A program made the position numbers and the translations under genes. A stretch of 64,000 nucleotides of DNA from assembly GCF_010686765.1 (NCBI RefSeq), contig NZ_JAAGWF010000005.1, positions 124,001-188,000 on the forward strand. Reading direction: 5' to 3'. The notes under the pieces are model-generated. The model was not told where the DNA came from and did no database searches. It saw only the letters and a program-made list of their open reading frames with translations. Each line of letters opens with the position of its first letter. The stretch's first letter is position 1. Origin of the DNA: Geodermatophilus sabuli. Its GTDB lineage: Bacteria; Actinomycetota; Actinomycetes; Mycobacteriales; Geodermatophilaceae. This document shows, one piece after another, positions 25,048 through 34,083 of the stretch.

Positions 25048-26658
25048 TCAGCCGGGCCGCTGTTCCTGCGGCCGGTCGTCCGCGGTGTCGGTGGCGCCGT
25101 CGGCCGGCACGGGCTCGGTCCCGGCGGCGCAGCGCCGTGATCCGAGCCGGCGCAGCAGCGCGGCCACCTCCGCCGTCGCCGACGTGCCGGCCTCGGCGGG
25201 CATGCCCGCCTCCACGTGCGCCAGGGCCCCGGCCAGGGCGCACTCCTCGTCGTTGAGCAGGCCGCGGTAGGCCGGGTCGAGCAGGTAGCCGGTGGGCGGC
25301 GTGGACAGGCAGCCGATCAGGTCGAGCAGCACCTCGAGCAGGCGAGCCGCCTCGGCCGGTGGGGTCCCTGGAGGCGACATGGCGACGGTCTCGACGTCCT
25401 GCTCCCACAGCCGGGCGCGTGCCGGGTCCTCCCGCAGGGTCAGCACCGTCCCGCTGCGCCGCCGGGGAGGCGACCCGGGCGCCTGGATCGCGCTGCGCAC
25501 CTGGTGGGCGATGCGGATCAGGTCGTCGTCCTGCATGGACGTGCCGACGAACAGCACGTGCCGGGTGAGCAGCAGCGAGTGCAGCACCCCCGCCAGCGCG
25601 GCACGGGAGTCGCCGAACTGGAGGTACTCGTCGCGGGTCAGGACGACGCTCGCCGGGTGCGCCGAGTCGCCGTGCAGCTTCAGCAGCCACGGCCGGCCGG
25701 GTTCGGCGTCGTCGAAGGGCAGCACCGACAGGTCCCGGCCGATGTCGGCGGCGGCGAGCTCGACCAGCGGGTCGTAGTTCGTGGTGACGAACTCCTGCAC
25801 CGGCAGGTCGGCGATCAGGGCGTGGGCCAGCGCGTACGGCCCGGGCCCGAACCGCTCCCCCACGAAGGCCTCCAGCTGCTCGCGACCCAGCTCCCGGGCC
25901 AGCAACGCCGCGGCGTCCTGGGCGGGCAGCCGGGCCAGCCCCTCGCCGAGCGCCTCGCCCAGCCCCGAGCGGACGGCGAGCTCGTCGAGCAGCTGCTCCC
26001 AGGTGGGCAGGCCGGCCGCCGCGCTCACCCCGGCGCCGACGAAGACGGCCAGCTGACCGCGCCGCGCGCGTTCCCCGAGGGCGTCCGCCAGCCGGCGGAG
26101 GTGGTCGGGCAGCGACCAGTTGTCCGGCTCACCGCGCCGCACCCGCTGCGCCGCCGCCAGGTCGCTGGGCCCGCGCAGCACCAGCGCGACGTCGAAGCCG
26201 TGCTCCTCGGCCGCCTCCCGCAGCACCGGCAGCAGCTGCTGCAGCAGGGTGCCGCGCCGCCCGGCGGCCCCACCCCACCCGGTGCCGAGCGCGGGCAGCG
26301 CGACCAGCCGGCGGGCACGGCCGTGCACCGGCTCGGCCACCTCCCGCCGGGCGACGGCGGCCAGCGCCTCCCGGGCACCGTCGAGCAGCCACGGCAGCGT
26401 GTCGTCGGAGTCCCGGCCGGCCGTGTCCACCAGCCACAACCGGCGGGACCCCCCGCCCGGCACCTCGAGCACCCGCTCGGAGCCGCGCCAGCCCAGCTCC
26501 AGGCACAGGCCGTCGGCGTCCTCGCCGACGGCCAGCCCGGGAGGGAGCAGTTCACGCCAGCCGGCGGTGACCCGCAGCGACCGGTCGGTCGGCACCAGCA
26601 CGTCGTCGCAGACCAGCCGGCGGAGGTCGGCGCCCACGACGAAGACGTGTCCGCTCAC
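25048..26658 (-). CDS. SIR2-like domain protein with an N-terminal macro-like region
   Basis: This 536-residue protein starts at GTG 26658. The SIR2 fold spans about 200-430: GAGVSAAAGLPTWEQLL (nucleotide loop, 208-224), TTNYDPLVE with Asn294, and LLKLHGD with His329; these two are the catalytic pair expected of SIR2 NADases. The first ~190 residues include LVALPALGTGWGG followed by a long helix, which looks macro-domain-like, but I do not recognise the family. Related SIR2 proteins act in antiphage defence by destroying NAD, so abortive-infection activity is possible. The neighbours are not defence genes. Confidence 0.75.
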   Translation of the reverse strand: MSGHVFVVGADLRRLVCDDVLVPTDRSLRVTAGWRELLPPGLAVGEDADGLCLELGWRGSERVLEVPGGGSRRLWLVDTAGRDSDDTLPWLLDGAREALAAVARREVAEPVHGRARRLVALPALGTGWGGAAGRRGTLLQQLLPVLREAAEEHGFDVALVLRGPSDLAAAQRVRRGEPDNWSLPDHLRRLADALGERARRGQLAVFVGAGVSAAAGLPTWEQLLDELAVRSGLGEALGEGLARLPAQDAAALLARELGREQLEAFVGERFGPGPYALAHALIADLPVQEFVTTNYDPLVELAAADIGRDLSVLPFDDAEPGRPWLLKLHGDSAHPASVVLTRDEYLQFGDSRAALAGVLHSLLLTRHVLFVGTSMQDDDLIRIAHQVRSAIQAPGSPPRRRSGTVLTLREDPARARLWEQDVETVAMSPPGTPPAEAARLLEVLLDLIGCLSTPPTGYLLDPAYRGLLNDEECALAGALAHVEAGMPAEAGTSATAEVAALLRRLGSRRCAAGTEPVPADGATDTADDRPQEQRPG

Positions 26659-26710
26659 GCCGCAGGGATACCCCGCGGGGCCGGACCGGAACGGGTGCCC
26701 GGTGTGCGGG

Positions 26711-27331
26711 TCAGCCCAGGGCGCCGCAGCCGCCGGCGCTGCAGGCACAGCCCGCGCAGGCGGCGGGGCGGGCCGGCGGCGCGGGCCGGCGGGCCGCCGC
26801 GCGGAGGGTGCCGGAGCCGACGACGAGGGAGACGCCGAGCAGCCCGACGGCGAGGGCGGCGACCACGGCCGCACCGTCCGCGGCCCGGCCCCAGTCGGCC
26901 AGGACGCCGGTCACCACCAGCAGGCCGGCGACCAGGGCCCACCAGATGAGCGCCGCCTGGCCGCTGCGCCGGGCGGTCCCGCCCCGGGACAGCAGCACCA
27001 GCGCCCCCGCGAGCAGACCGGCCGGCACGCCGACGAGCAGCACCCAGCCGGTCAGCGGAGCCGACAGCAGCGCGACGGCGACCGCGCCCAGCCCGGCGAC
27101 GGCGGCCCCGGCCCGGACGGCGGCCGGGCGTCCCGGCGGCAGCGCACCGCGCAGCGCGACCAGGGCGCCGGTCACGCCCAGCAGCAGCCGCGGGCCCACG
27201 CCGGCCCAGAAGACGCCCAGCACGGCGACGAGGAGCAGCGCCATCCCGCCGGCCAGCCACCGGGGCCACGTGCGGGCAGCCACCTCGGGGCTCGTCCGGT
27301 CCGCCGTCAACACCGATGCGCCGTTCGCCAC
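26711..27331 (-). CDS. Multi-pass membrane protein with a cysteine-rich C-terminus
   Basis: This 206-residue protein starts at GTG 27331. It has about six hydrophobic helices and ends in a cysteine cluster (AACAGCACSAGGCGALG: five Cys-type positions within 15 residues) after a Pro/Ala/Arg linker. The tail could bind a metal or iron-sulfur centre. No family is recognised. It lies 52 bp upstream of the SIR2-domain gene on the same strand and is divergent from the DUF1206 genes. Confidence 0.6.
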   Translation of the reverse strand: MANGASVLTADRTSPEVAARTWPRWLAGGMALLLVAVLGVFWAGVGPRLLLGVTGALVALRGALPPGRPAAVRAGAAVAGLGAVAVALLSAPLTGWVLLVGVPAGLLAGALVLLSRGGTARRSGQAALIWWALVAGLLVVTGVLADWGRAADGAAVVAALAVGLLGVSLVVGSGTLRAAARRPAPPARPAACAGCACSAGGCGALG

Positions 27332-27477
27332 GGGTGCCAGTGTCCCCCACCCGCGACCGCGGGACCCCGGCCGGCACCCCACGGCGGCCCGCGAGCCCGC
27401 CACGCCGTTCCGACCAGCACCGGAGCCGCTGCTGTGCCAGGCTGGTCAGTCCACGGGTGGTGCGAGAGGAGCCGGCG

Positions 27478-28329
27478 ATGAGCGGGCGCGGAACGGTCGG
27501 CTCGGCAGCGGGCGCAGCGGATCGGGCAGGCAACAGCGACGGTCTCGAGCACCTGGCGCGGGTGGGACTGATCGCCTACGGCGTGGTCCACCTGCTGATC
27601 GCCTGGCTCGCACTGCAGCTGGCCTGGGGTGGTGGCAGCGGCGAGTCGGCCGACCAGTCCGGAGCCCTCGCCACCCTGGCCGAGCAGCCGCTGGGCAAGC
27701 CGCTGCTGTGGGTGCTCTCCGTCGGGCTGATCGCCCTGGCGGCGTGGCAGGCCGCCGAGACCCTGCGCTGGCGCAGCGGGCTGTCGGCGTCCGGCGACGC
27801 CCGGAAGAAGGCGGTCGAGAAGATCGTCAAGTCCGTCGTCAAGGCCGTGGTCTACCTGGCTCTGGCCGTGCTGGCCATCAGGACGGCCACCGGCGGCGGG
27901 CAGTCCAGCTCCGGCCAGCAACAGCAGCAGACCGCCGGCGTGTTCGGCTGGCCGGCCGGGCGCTGGCTGGTCGGCATCGCCGGGCTGGTCCTCATCGGCG
28001 TCGGCGTCTACCACGTCTACAAGGGCGTCTCGAAGAAGTTCCTCAAGCAGATCGACCTGGGCCAGGCCCCGCCGCGCACCCGGTCCCTGGTCGAGAAGCT
28101 CGGGCTGGCCGGCTTCCCGGCCAAGGGCGTCGCGCTGGGGCTGGTCGGCGGCCTGCTGGTCTACGCCGCCGTCACCTTCGACCCGGCCAAGGCCACCGGT
28201 CTCGACGGCGCCCTGCGCACCGTCCTCGACGCTCCGTTCGGCCGGGTCCTGCTGACCCTCGTGGCGCTCGGCATCGCCGCGTTCGGCGCCTTCTGCTTCG
28301 TCCGCGCCCGGTATCCCGAGCGCACCTGA
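27478..28329 (+). CDS. DUF1206 membrane protein, copy 1
   Basis: This 283-residue protein has three repeats of a two-helix unit, the DUF1206 layout. Repeat starts are ARVGLIAYGVVHLLIAWLALQL, VVKAVVYLALAVLAI and LGLAGFPAKGVALGLVGGLL; each is followed by a helix containing a Gly/Tyr turn. Charged segments (KKAVEKIVK) separate them. The ATG is at 27478, preceded by AGGAG. Function is unknown; the family is common in actinobacteria. A second DUF1206 gene follows 23 bp later. Confidence 0.85.
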   Translation: MSGRGTVGSAAGAADRAGNSDGLEHLARVGLIAYGVVHLLIAWLALQLAWGGGSGESADQSGALATLAEQPLGKPLLWVLSVGLIALAAWQAAETLRWRSGLSASGDARKKAVEKIVKSVVKAVVYLALAVLAIRTATGGGQSSSGQQQQQTAGVFGWPAGRWLVGIAGLVLIGVGVYHVYKGVSKKFLKQIDLGQAPPRTRSLVEKLGLAGFPAKGVALGLVGGLLVYAAVTFDPAKATGLDGALRTVLDAPFGRVLLTLVALGIAAFGAFCFVRARYPERT

Positions 28330-28352
28330 GCTCCACCCCGCACCATCGACCG

Positions 28353-29219
28353 GTGCCCTCGACTCGTCAGCTGCTGGACCGCGTGCAGCGGGTGGTCGGG
28401 TCGGTCCGTGAGGTCACCGACCACCCGGTGCTGGAGGCGGTGGCCCGTGTCGGGCTGGTCGCCTACGGCGCGATGCACCTGCTAATCGCCTGGCTGGCGG
28501 TGCAGCTGGCCCGCGGCGCCGGCCGCACCGACGCCGACCAGACCGGCGCGCTGCAGACGGTGGCCGGCACCCCTGGCGGGCAGGTCCTGCTCTGGCTGAT
28601 CGGCCTGGGCATGCTGGCGCTCGCCCTGTGGCAGGCCGGCGAGGTGCTGCTGTGGTGGCACGGACTGTTCGACGGGGAGCACCGGCTGCGGACGGCGTTC
28701 GTCTGCGCCAAGTGCCTGGCCAAGGCCGCCGTCTACGCCGTCCTCGGCGGCACCGCGCTGCTCTTCGCCGTCGGGCTGGACTACGAGGCGGACGAGCGGC
28801 TGCGCGAGCTCACCGGCGAGACGCTGGAGATCCCCGGCGGCGCGGCGCTGGTGCTGGCCGTCGCCGCCGGCGTGGTGGCCGTCGGGCTGTACACCGTCGT
28901 GCGGGGTCTCACCGGCGGCTTCATGAAGGACATCGACCTCCCGGCCGCCCCCGACCGCTGGGAACCGCTGATCGCCGCCGTCGGCCGGGTCGGCTACGTG
29001 GCCAAGGGCATCGCGTTCGGCCTGGTCGGCGTGCTGCTGTGGCGGGCCGCGACGTCCGCCGACGTGGCGACCGCCACCGGTCTGGACGGCGCGATGACGG
29101 CCATCGCCGGGGTGGCGGGCGGGCCGTGGCTGCTCGGGGGCGTGGCGGCCGGGTTCGCCGCGTTCGGCGTCTACGCCCTGGCCCGGGCCCGCTACCCCGA
29201 CCGCGACCCGTCGTCCTGA
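28353..29219 (+). CDS. DUF1206 membrane protein, copy 2
   Basis: This 288-residue paralogue of the previous gene starts at GTG 28353. It shows the same three DUF1206 units (VARVGLVAYGAMHLLIAWLAVQL, CLAKAAVYAVLGGTALLFAVG, GRVGYVAKGIAFGLVGVLLW) and ends ARARYPDRDPSS, like copy 1. The 30-residue N-terminus forms an amphipathic helix. Tandem placement suggests a heteromeric or backup pair. A hairpin terminator follows. Confidence 0.85.
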   Translation: MPSTRQLLDRVQRVVGSVREVTDHPVLEAVARVGLVAYGAMHLLIAWLAVQLARGAGRTDADQTGALQTVAGTPGGQVLLWLIGLGMLALALWQAGEVLLWWHGLFDGEHRLRTAFVCAKCLAKAAVYAVLGGTALLFAVGLDYEADERLRELTGETLEIPGGAALVLAVAAGVVAVGLYTVVRGLTGGFMKDIDLPAAPDRWEPLIAAVGRVGYVAKGIAFGLVGVLLWRAATSADVATATGLDGAMTAIAGVAGGPWLLGGVAAGFAAFGVYALARARYPDRDPSS

Positions 29220-29227
29220 GGAGGGCC

Positions 29228-29274
29228 GGGACCCGCCGCGGAGGAGCCGCTGGGCTCTTCCGCGGGGAGTCCCG
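29228..29274. terminator. Nested hairpin terminator after the DUF1206 pair
   Basis: A 13-bp stem (29236-29248 with 29253-29265, one wobble) with loop GCTG is enclosed by CGGGAC/GTCCCG outer arms. It lies between the convergent DUF1206 and SDR genes and should end transcription from both sides. Confidence 0.7.
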
Positions 29275-29302
29275 GGGGACCGTCCGCGGAGGAGCCGGAC
29301 CG

Positions 29303-30064
29303 TCACGCGCGGGGGCCGCCGGCCACGTAGACGACCTGGCCGGAGACGAAGCCGGCCCCCTCGCTGACGAGGAAGGACACGGTGTGCGCGATGTCCTCGG
29401 GCTGACCGGCCCGGGCGACCGGGATGGCCGCGGCGCGCGCCTGCACGTAGGTCTCCCAGTCCTCGCCGATCCGCGCCGCGGTCGCCTTGGTCATGTCCGT
29501 CACGATGAAGCCCGGGGCGATCGCGTTGGCGGTGACCCCGAACTTGCCCAGCTCGATGGCGAGGGTCTTGGTGAACCCCTGCAGACCCGCCTTGGCCGTC
29601 GAGTAGTTGGCCTGACCCCGGTTGCCCAGCGCGGACGTGCTGGACAGGTTGACGATGCGGCCCCACCGCGCGGCGGTCATGTGCTGCTGCACCGCGCGGG
29701 TCATGAGGAACGAGCCGCGCAGGTGCACGTGCATGACCACGTCCCAGTCGGCGTCGGTCATCTTGAACAGCAGGTTGTCCCGTGTCACGCCGGCGTTGTT
29801 CACCAGCACCAACGGCGGGCCCAGTTCCGCGGCGACCCGGTCGACGGCGGCCTGCACCTGGTCGGCGTCGCCCACGTCGGCGCCCACGGCCAGCGCCCGG
29901 CCGCCGTCGGCCTCGATCGCCTGCACCGTGCCGCGGGCGTCGTCCTCGGCCAGGTCGACCACCGCCACGGCGAGGCCGTCGGCCGCCAGCCGCCGGGCGG
30001 TGGCCGCGCCGATCCCGCGGGCGGCACCCGTGACGATCGCGACCCGGCCGTGGGGGGCACCCAC
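29303..30064 (-). CDS. SDR-family 3-oxoacyl reductase (FabG-like)
   Basis: This 253-residue NAD(P)H-dependent dehydrogenase starts at GTG 30064, 2 bp after the thiolase stop. Motifs are TGAARGIG (cofactor), NNAGVTRD, the catalytic Ser in VNLSSTSALGN, and Tyr/Lys in YSTAKAG, followed by NAIAPGFIVTDM. Fab-type reductases interconvert 3-oxoacyl and 3-hydroxyacyl thioesters. Coupling to a degradative thiolase suggests beta-oxidation or polyhydroxyalkanoate-type chemistry rather than fatty acid synthesis. Confidence 0.9.
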   Translation of the reverse strand: MGAPHGRVAIVTGAARGIGAATARRLAADGLAVAVVDLAEDDARGTVQAIEADGGRALAVGADVGDADQVQAAVDRVAAELGPPLVLVNNAGVTRDNLLFKMTDADWDVVMHVHLRGSFLMTRAVQQHMTAARWGRIVNLSSTSALGNRGQANYSTAKAGLQGFTKTLAIELGKFGVTANAIAPGFIVTDMTKATAARIGEDWETYVQARAAAIPVARAGQPEDIAHTVSFLVSEGAGFVSGQVVYVAGGPRA

Positions 30065-30066
30065 GG

Positions 30067-31284
30067 TCAAGAGGCCACCCGCTCGAACAGCGCCGCGAGG
30101 CCCTGCCCGCCGCCGATGCACATCGTCTCCAGGCCGTAGCGGGCGCCGCGGCGGTCCATCTCGCGCAGCAGGGTGGCCAGGATCCGGCCGCCGGTGGCGC
30201 CGACCGGGTGACCCAGGGAGATCCCGGAGCCGTTGACGTTGGTCCGCTCGAAGTCGCTCTCGGTGAAGCCCCACTCGCGGGTCACGGCGAGCACCTGGCT
30301 GGCGAAGGCCTCGTTGAGCTCGATCAGGTCGACGTCGGAGAGCTTCACGTCGGCCTGGGCCAGCGCCTTGGCCGTGGCGGGCACCGGGCCGATGCCCATG
30401 GTCTTCGGCGGGACGCCGCCGACACCCCACGACACGAGACGGGCCAGGGGCCGCAGGCCCAGCTCGGCGGCCTTGTCCGGGTGGGTGACGATGCAGATGG
30501 CGGCGCCGTCGTTCTGCCCGCTCGCGTTGCCGGCGGTGACGGTGGCGTCCGGGTCGTCCTTGCCCATGATCGGCCGCAGCTTGGCGAGGGTCTCCACGTT
30601 CGAGTCCGGGCGGATGTGCTCGTCGCGGTCGACGACCGTCTCGCTCTTCCGGCCCTTCACGGTCACCGGCACGATCTCGTCGGCGAACCGGCCGGCCTCG
30701 GCGGCAGCGGCGGCGCGCTGGTGGCTGCGGACGGAGTACTCGTCCTGCTCCGCGCGGCCGATCCCGTACTCGCGACGCAGGTTCTCCGCCGTCTCGAGCA
30801 TCCCGCCGGGCACCGGGTGGTTCTTCCCCCCGGCGGTCACCCGGCCACGGGCCAGCCCGTCGTTGAGCAGCACCCCCGGCCCGGCCTTGACGCCCCAGCG
30901 CATGGCGGTGGAGTAGAACGGCGCGTTGCTCATCGACTCCGCGCCACCGGCCAGGACGACGTCGGAGGCCCCGGACTGCACCTGCATCGCCGCGTACAGG
31001 ACCGCCTGCAGGCCCGACCCGCACCGGCGGTCGAGCTGGATGCCCGAGGCGGTCACCGGCAGGCCGGCGTCCAGCGCGGCGACCCGGCCGATCGCCGGGG
31101 CGTCCATCGTCGGGTAGCAGTGGCCGAGCACGACGTCCTCGACCGACTCGGGCGGCAGGCCGCTGCGCTCCATGACCGCGCGGATGACCGTGGCGGCGAG
31201 GTCCTGCGCCGGCACGTCCCGCAGTGAACCGCCGAAGCCCCCCACCGGGGTCCGCAGGGGCTCGCAGATGACCGCATCACGCAC
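30067..31284 (-). CDS. Acetyl-CoA C-acyltransferase (thiolase)
   Basis: This 405-residue thiolase cleaves 3-oxoacyl-CoA with CoA. The active-site Cys is in QLDRRCGSGLQA, the base His in ISLGHPVGATGGRI and the second Cys in METMCIGGGQGLA-type context (GLETMCIGGGQG). NASGQNDGAA and EAFA-containing segments are standard. ATG at 31284. It is the first gene of a two-gene unit with the SDR reductase; the unit starts after a terminator that closes the liv-type operon upstream. Confidence 0.93.
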   Translation of the reverse strand: MRDAVICEPLRTPVGGFGGSLRDVPAQDLAATVIRAVMERSGLPPESVEDVVLGHCYPTMDAPAIGRVAALDAGLPVTASGIQLDRRCGSGLQAVLYAAMQVQSGASDVVLAGGAESMSNAPFYSTAMRWGVKAGPGVLLNDGLARGRVTAGGKNHPVPGGMLETAENLRREYGIGRAEQDEYSVRSHQRAAAAAEAGRFADEIVPVTVKGRKSETVVDRDEHIRPDSNVETLAKLRPIMGKDDPDATVTAGNASGQNDGAAICIVTHPDKAAELGLRPLARLVSWGVGGVPPKTMGIGPVPATAKALAQADVKLSDVDLIELNEAFASQVLAVTREWGFTESDFERTNVNGSGISLGHPVGATGGRILATLLREMDRRGARYGLETMCIGGGQGLAALFERVAS

Positions 31285-31341
31285 GGTGTCCTCCTCGTTC
31301 GACCAGGTCGGCGTCCCCGAGTGTCCCCCCTGCGGGCCGGT

Positions 31342-31400
31342 CGATCATCGGCGGGTGGCTGCCCGGCACGCCGGCCGGGAGGGCCACCCGCCGACGATCG
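31342..31400 (-). terminator. Terminator of the liv-type operon
   Basis: An 18-bp stem with one mismatch (31342-31359 with 31383-31400) encloses a 23-nt loop that can itself fold. It starts about 15 bp past the stop of the substrate-binding protein gene and separates the operon from the thiolase unit. The thiolase promoter must lie in 31285-31341 or read through this hairpin. Confidence 0.7.
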
Positions 31401-31415
31401 GCGGGACCCGCCGGA

Positions 31416-32759
31416 TCAGCCGAGGTCCTCCACCTCGTAGCAGGGGCCGGTGAACTCGTAGGCCTCGACCGTCGGACCGGTGTAGGCCTCCGCGACCGGC
31501 GCCAGCCCGGTGCTCGCGGCCGGGTCGATGGCGCTGATGTAGGTCGCCCGCGACGCCGCCTCGTTCGCCCCGCCCGCGTAGTTGCCGGTGCCCTCGGGCA
31601 GGACGCCCTCGAAGTCGATCTCCTCCAGGCCCTCGGCCGCCTCGCGGAGGCCGGCGCGGGTCAGGTCACCGTTCTCGGCGGCGGCCTCCAGTGCGGCCTT
31701 GAGCGGGTAGGACCAGAACCAGCCGGCCAGGTAGAACTCGTTGGGCTGGACGTCGCCCAGCGCCTCGAGCGCCGCCGCGTGGCCGTCGGTCTCGGCGTCC
31801 CACGGGCCCCACGGCCCGAGGTGCTGGAACGCCGCCTGGAAGGCCGGCGCGGCCGGGGACTGCAGGATCGCCGGGTTCCACGTCGGCGAGGAGCCCATCA
31901 CCCGGCCCTGGAAGCCGCCGGCGACGGCCTGGCCGACGATCGTGGCCGTCTCGGTCGGGCCGGTCGAGATGAGCACCAGGTCGGGCGCCTGCTCCCGGAT
32001 CGCCGCGATGGCGGCCGCCTGGTTGTCGGCGCCGGCCGTGGTCTCGACGTTGGTGAACTCGATGCCGTTGGCCTCGGCGGCGACCTTCGCGCCGGCCGCG
32101 GCGTCGGCGCCGTAGTCGCCGGCGTAGTGGATGGCCATCACCGACTGGATGCCGTCGTTCTCGACGGCGTAGTCGACGCCGTTCATCGCCTCGGCGCAGT
32201 AGCTGGCCCCGCTCTCCACGATGACGTCCTGGAACAGGTAGAGCGAGCTCCAGGCGGCGGGCGCGGCGATGATGTCCTCGGCGTCGAGGTCGTCCACGAT
32301 CGCGGCGGTCATCGGCGAGCCGAGGGTCTGCGCGAGGGCCAGGACGTCGGGCTTGATCTCCTGGTAGACCTGGTTGGTCACCTGCGGGTTGTACTGGTTG
32401 TCCCGCACGTACTCGGTGACGTCGACGTCGTAGCCGCCGATGCCGCCGTCCTCGTTGACCCGGTTCCAGAACGCCTCCTGGCCCTCGATGATCAGCGGGC
32501 CGGCCGCCGCGAACGGGCCGACGGTCAGGTCGGACAGCGTGCCCAGGTAGATGCAGCCGTTGTCGGCGTTGACGGCGTCGGGACACGGCTCGCTGGTGAC
32601 CCCGACGTCGGTGGCGACGTCGCCACCGCCGTCGCCGCCGTCGGCCGGGTCCTCGCCGCCACCACGACATCCGGCCGCCAGCACGGCGAGGCCGGTCAGC
32701 GAGACCGCCATCAGTCTGCGACGCCGGAGGCCGGCTCCGCGGCGCGCGGTGTTCCTCAT
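31416..32759 (-). CDS. ABC transporter substrate-binding lipoprotein (branched-chain type)
   Basis: This 447-residue protein starts at ATG 32759 after AGGGAG. It has a basic signal peptide with lipobox LAVLAAGC (Cys at residue 32), then a low-complexity Gly/Asp linker and a Peripla_BP_6-type two-lobe domain beginning NGCIYLGTLSDLTVGPF. These bind amino acids or aromatic/carboxylic acids outside the membrane. It is the last gene of the operon, separated from the permease by 133 bp that includes stem-loop copy C, which may set relative levels. Confidence 0.9.
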   Translation of the reverse strand: MRNTARRGAGLRRRRLMAVSLTGLAVLAAGCRGGGEDPADGGDGGGDVATDVGVTSEPCPDAVNADNGCIYLGTLSDLTVGPFAAAGPLIIEGQEAFWNRVNEDGGIGGYDVDVTEYVRDNQYNPQVTNQVYQEIKPDVLALAQTLGSPMTAAIVDDLDAEDIIAAPAAWSSLYLFQDVIVESGASYCAEAMNGVDYAVENDGIQSVMAIHYAGDYGADAAAGAKVAAEANGIEFTNVETTAGADNQAAAIAAIREQAPDLVLISTGPTETATIVGQAVAGGFQGRVMGSSPTWNPAILQSPAAPAFQAAFQHLGPWGPWDAETDGHAAALEALGDVQPNEFYLAGWFWSYPLKAALEAAAENGDLTRAGLREAAEGLEEIDFEGVLPEGTGNYAGGANEAASRATYISAIDPAASTGLAPVAEAYTGPTVEAYEFTGPCYEVEDLG

Positions 32760-32837
32760 GGGGTGCTCCCTTCTCGCCGGCAACGGCGCCGGTCGTGGTG
32801 CCTGCGGGCGGCACTGCCCGCGGGGGTCTCGGGGTGT

Positions 32838-32889
32838 GCCCCGTCCGGAGGCTCGCCCCGAGCGTGCGAGGGGTGAGAGGGACGGGGCC
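32838..32889 (-). repeat. Stop-adjacent stem-loop repeat, copy C
   Basis: On the minus strand this starts 3 nt after the livM stop and carries arms GGCCCCGTCC / GGACGGGGC around CTCGCACGCTCG. It is inside an operon, between the permease and substrate-binding protein genes, so it may be a processing or partial-termination site as well as a terminator. Confidence 0.7.
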
Positions 32890-32892
32890 CTG

Positions 32893-34083
32893 TCAGTAGC
32901 TGAAGGGCCACGCCTTCCAGTAGTTCCGGACGCGGATCCAGACGCCGTACAGCCCGCGCGGCTCGAAGATGAGGAACAACACGATCAGCAGGCCGTAGAG
33001 CAGCGTCTCGAACTGGAAGACGTTGGGCGTGTCGGTCGCGGAGGAGGACAGGAACGGCAGGTACGCGGGCAGCTCACGGGTCAGCCGCGGGAGCAGGGCG
33101 ATGAAGAAGGCGCCCATGATCGAGCCGGAGATGGTGGCCACCCCGCCGATCAGGACCATCGCGATGAACTGCACCGACAGCAGCAACCCGAACGAGGACG
33201 GGTCGATGAAGCCGAGGATCGAGTACCACAGCGCCCCGGCGCAGCCGGCGTAGAAGCTGGAGACGACGAACGCCCGGCGCTTGACCCGCCGCACGTCGAC
33301 ACCGGTGATCTCCGCGGCGATGTCGCGGTCCCGGACGGCGGCGAAGCTGCGGCCCATCGCCGAGCGGGCGATGTTGCGACCGACCAGGGCGAAGAGCAGC
33401 AGCATGGCCAGCATCAGCCAGTACATCTGCTGGTCGCCGGAGAAGGACTCGCTGCGCCGCGACAGGTCCATCCCGAACAGCACCGGCTCGGCCGCCTGCC
33501 GGCCCACCCCGACGCCGCCGGTGAGCGAGTCCCACTCGCGGAACACGTGCTCGCCGATGAAGACCAGGCCGAGGGTGACGATCGCGAGGTAGAGGCCGCG
33601 CAGCCGGCTGGCCAGCGGCGCGACGACCAGCCCGAGCACGGCGGCGACGACGCCGGCGGCCAGCAGCCAGACCGGCAGGAACGTGATGCCGAGACCCCAG
33701 ACCTCCTCGTCCTCGGGGTCACCGGCCACCACCGAGGCGGTGTAGGCGCCCACCCCCAGGAAGAAGGCGTGGCCGAGGGACACCTGCCCGGCGTAACCGG
33801 TCACCAGGTTGAGCCCGATCGCGCCGATGGACAGGACGCAGCCGGTGGCCAGCAGCCGCAGCAGGTCGTCCTGCAGGACGAAGGGCAGCAGGACGGCGAG
33901 GACCAGGAGCGCCCCGAGGCCGACCTTCTTGCCCCGGGTGTTGAGCAGCGCCATGTCCTGCGCGTAGGTGGTGTACATCGCCGGGCGGCCGCGGGGCCGT
34001 CGCCCCCCGCTGCGTGCGGTCGGCCCGGTCCCGGGAGTGCTCCCGGTGGCCGCCTCGGCGCGGCGCGGCTCCGTGGCCGTCAT
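32893..34083 (-). CDS. livM: Branched-chain-type ABC transporter permease (LivM-like)
   Basis: This 396-residue inner-membrane protein starts at ATG 34083 in an ATGA overlap with livH. A 60-residue hydrophilic N-terminus precedes about ten helices. The LivM signature LNLVTGYAGQVSLGHAFFLGVGAYT and the late FIAMVLIGGVATISGSIMGAF segment are present. With LivH it forms the channel. Substrate specificity is not visible; the embedded acyl-CoA synthetase suggests a carboxylic acid. Confidence 0.92.
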   Translation of the reverse strand: MTATEPRRAEAATGSTPGTGPTARSGGRRPRGRPAMYTTYAQDMALLNTRGKKVGLGALLVLAVLLPFVLQDDLLRLLATGCVLSIGAIGLNLVTGYAGQVSLGHAFFLGVGAYTASVVAGDPEDEEVWGLGITFLPVWLLAAGVVAAVLGLVVAPLASRLRGLYLAIVTLGLVFIGEHVFREWDSLTGGVGVGRQAAEPVLFGMDLSRRSESFSGDQQMYWLMLAMLLLFALVGRNIARSAMGRSFAAVRDRDIAAEITGVDVRRVKRRAFVVSSFYAGCAGALWYSILGFIDPSSFGLLLSVQFIAMVLIGGVATISGSIMGAFFIALLPRLTRELPAYLPFLSSSATDTPNVFQFETLLYGLLIVLFLIFEPRGLYGVWIRVRNYWKAWPFSY

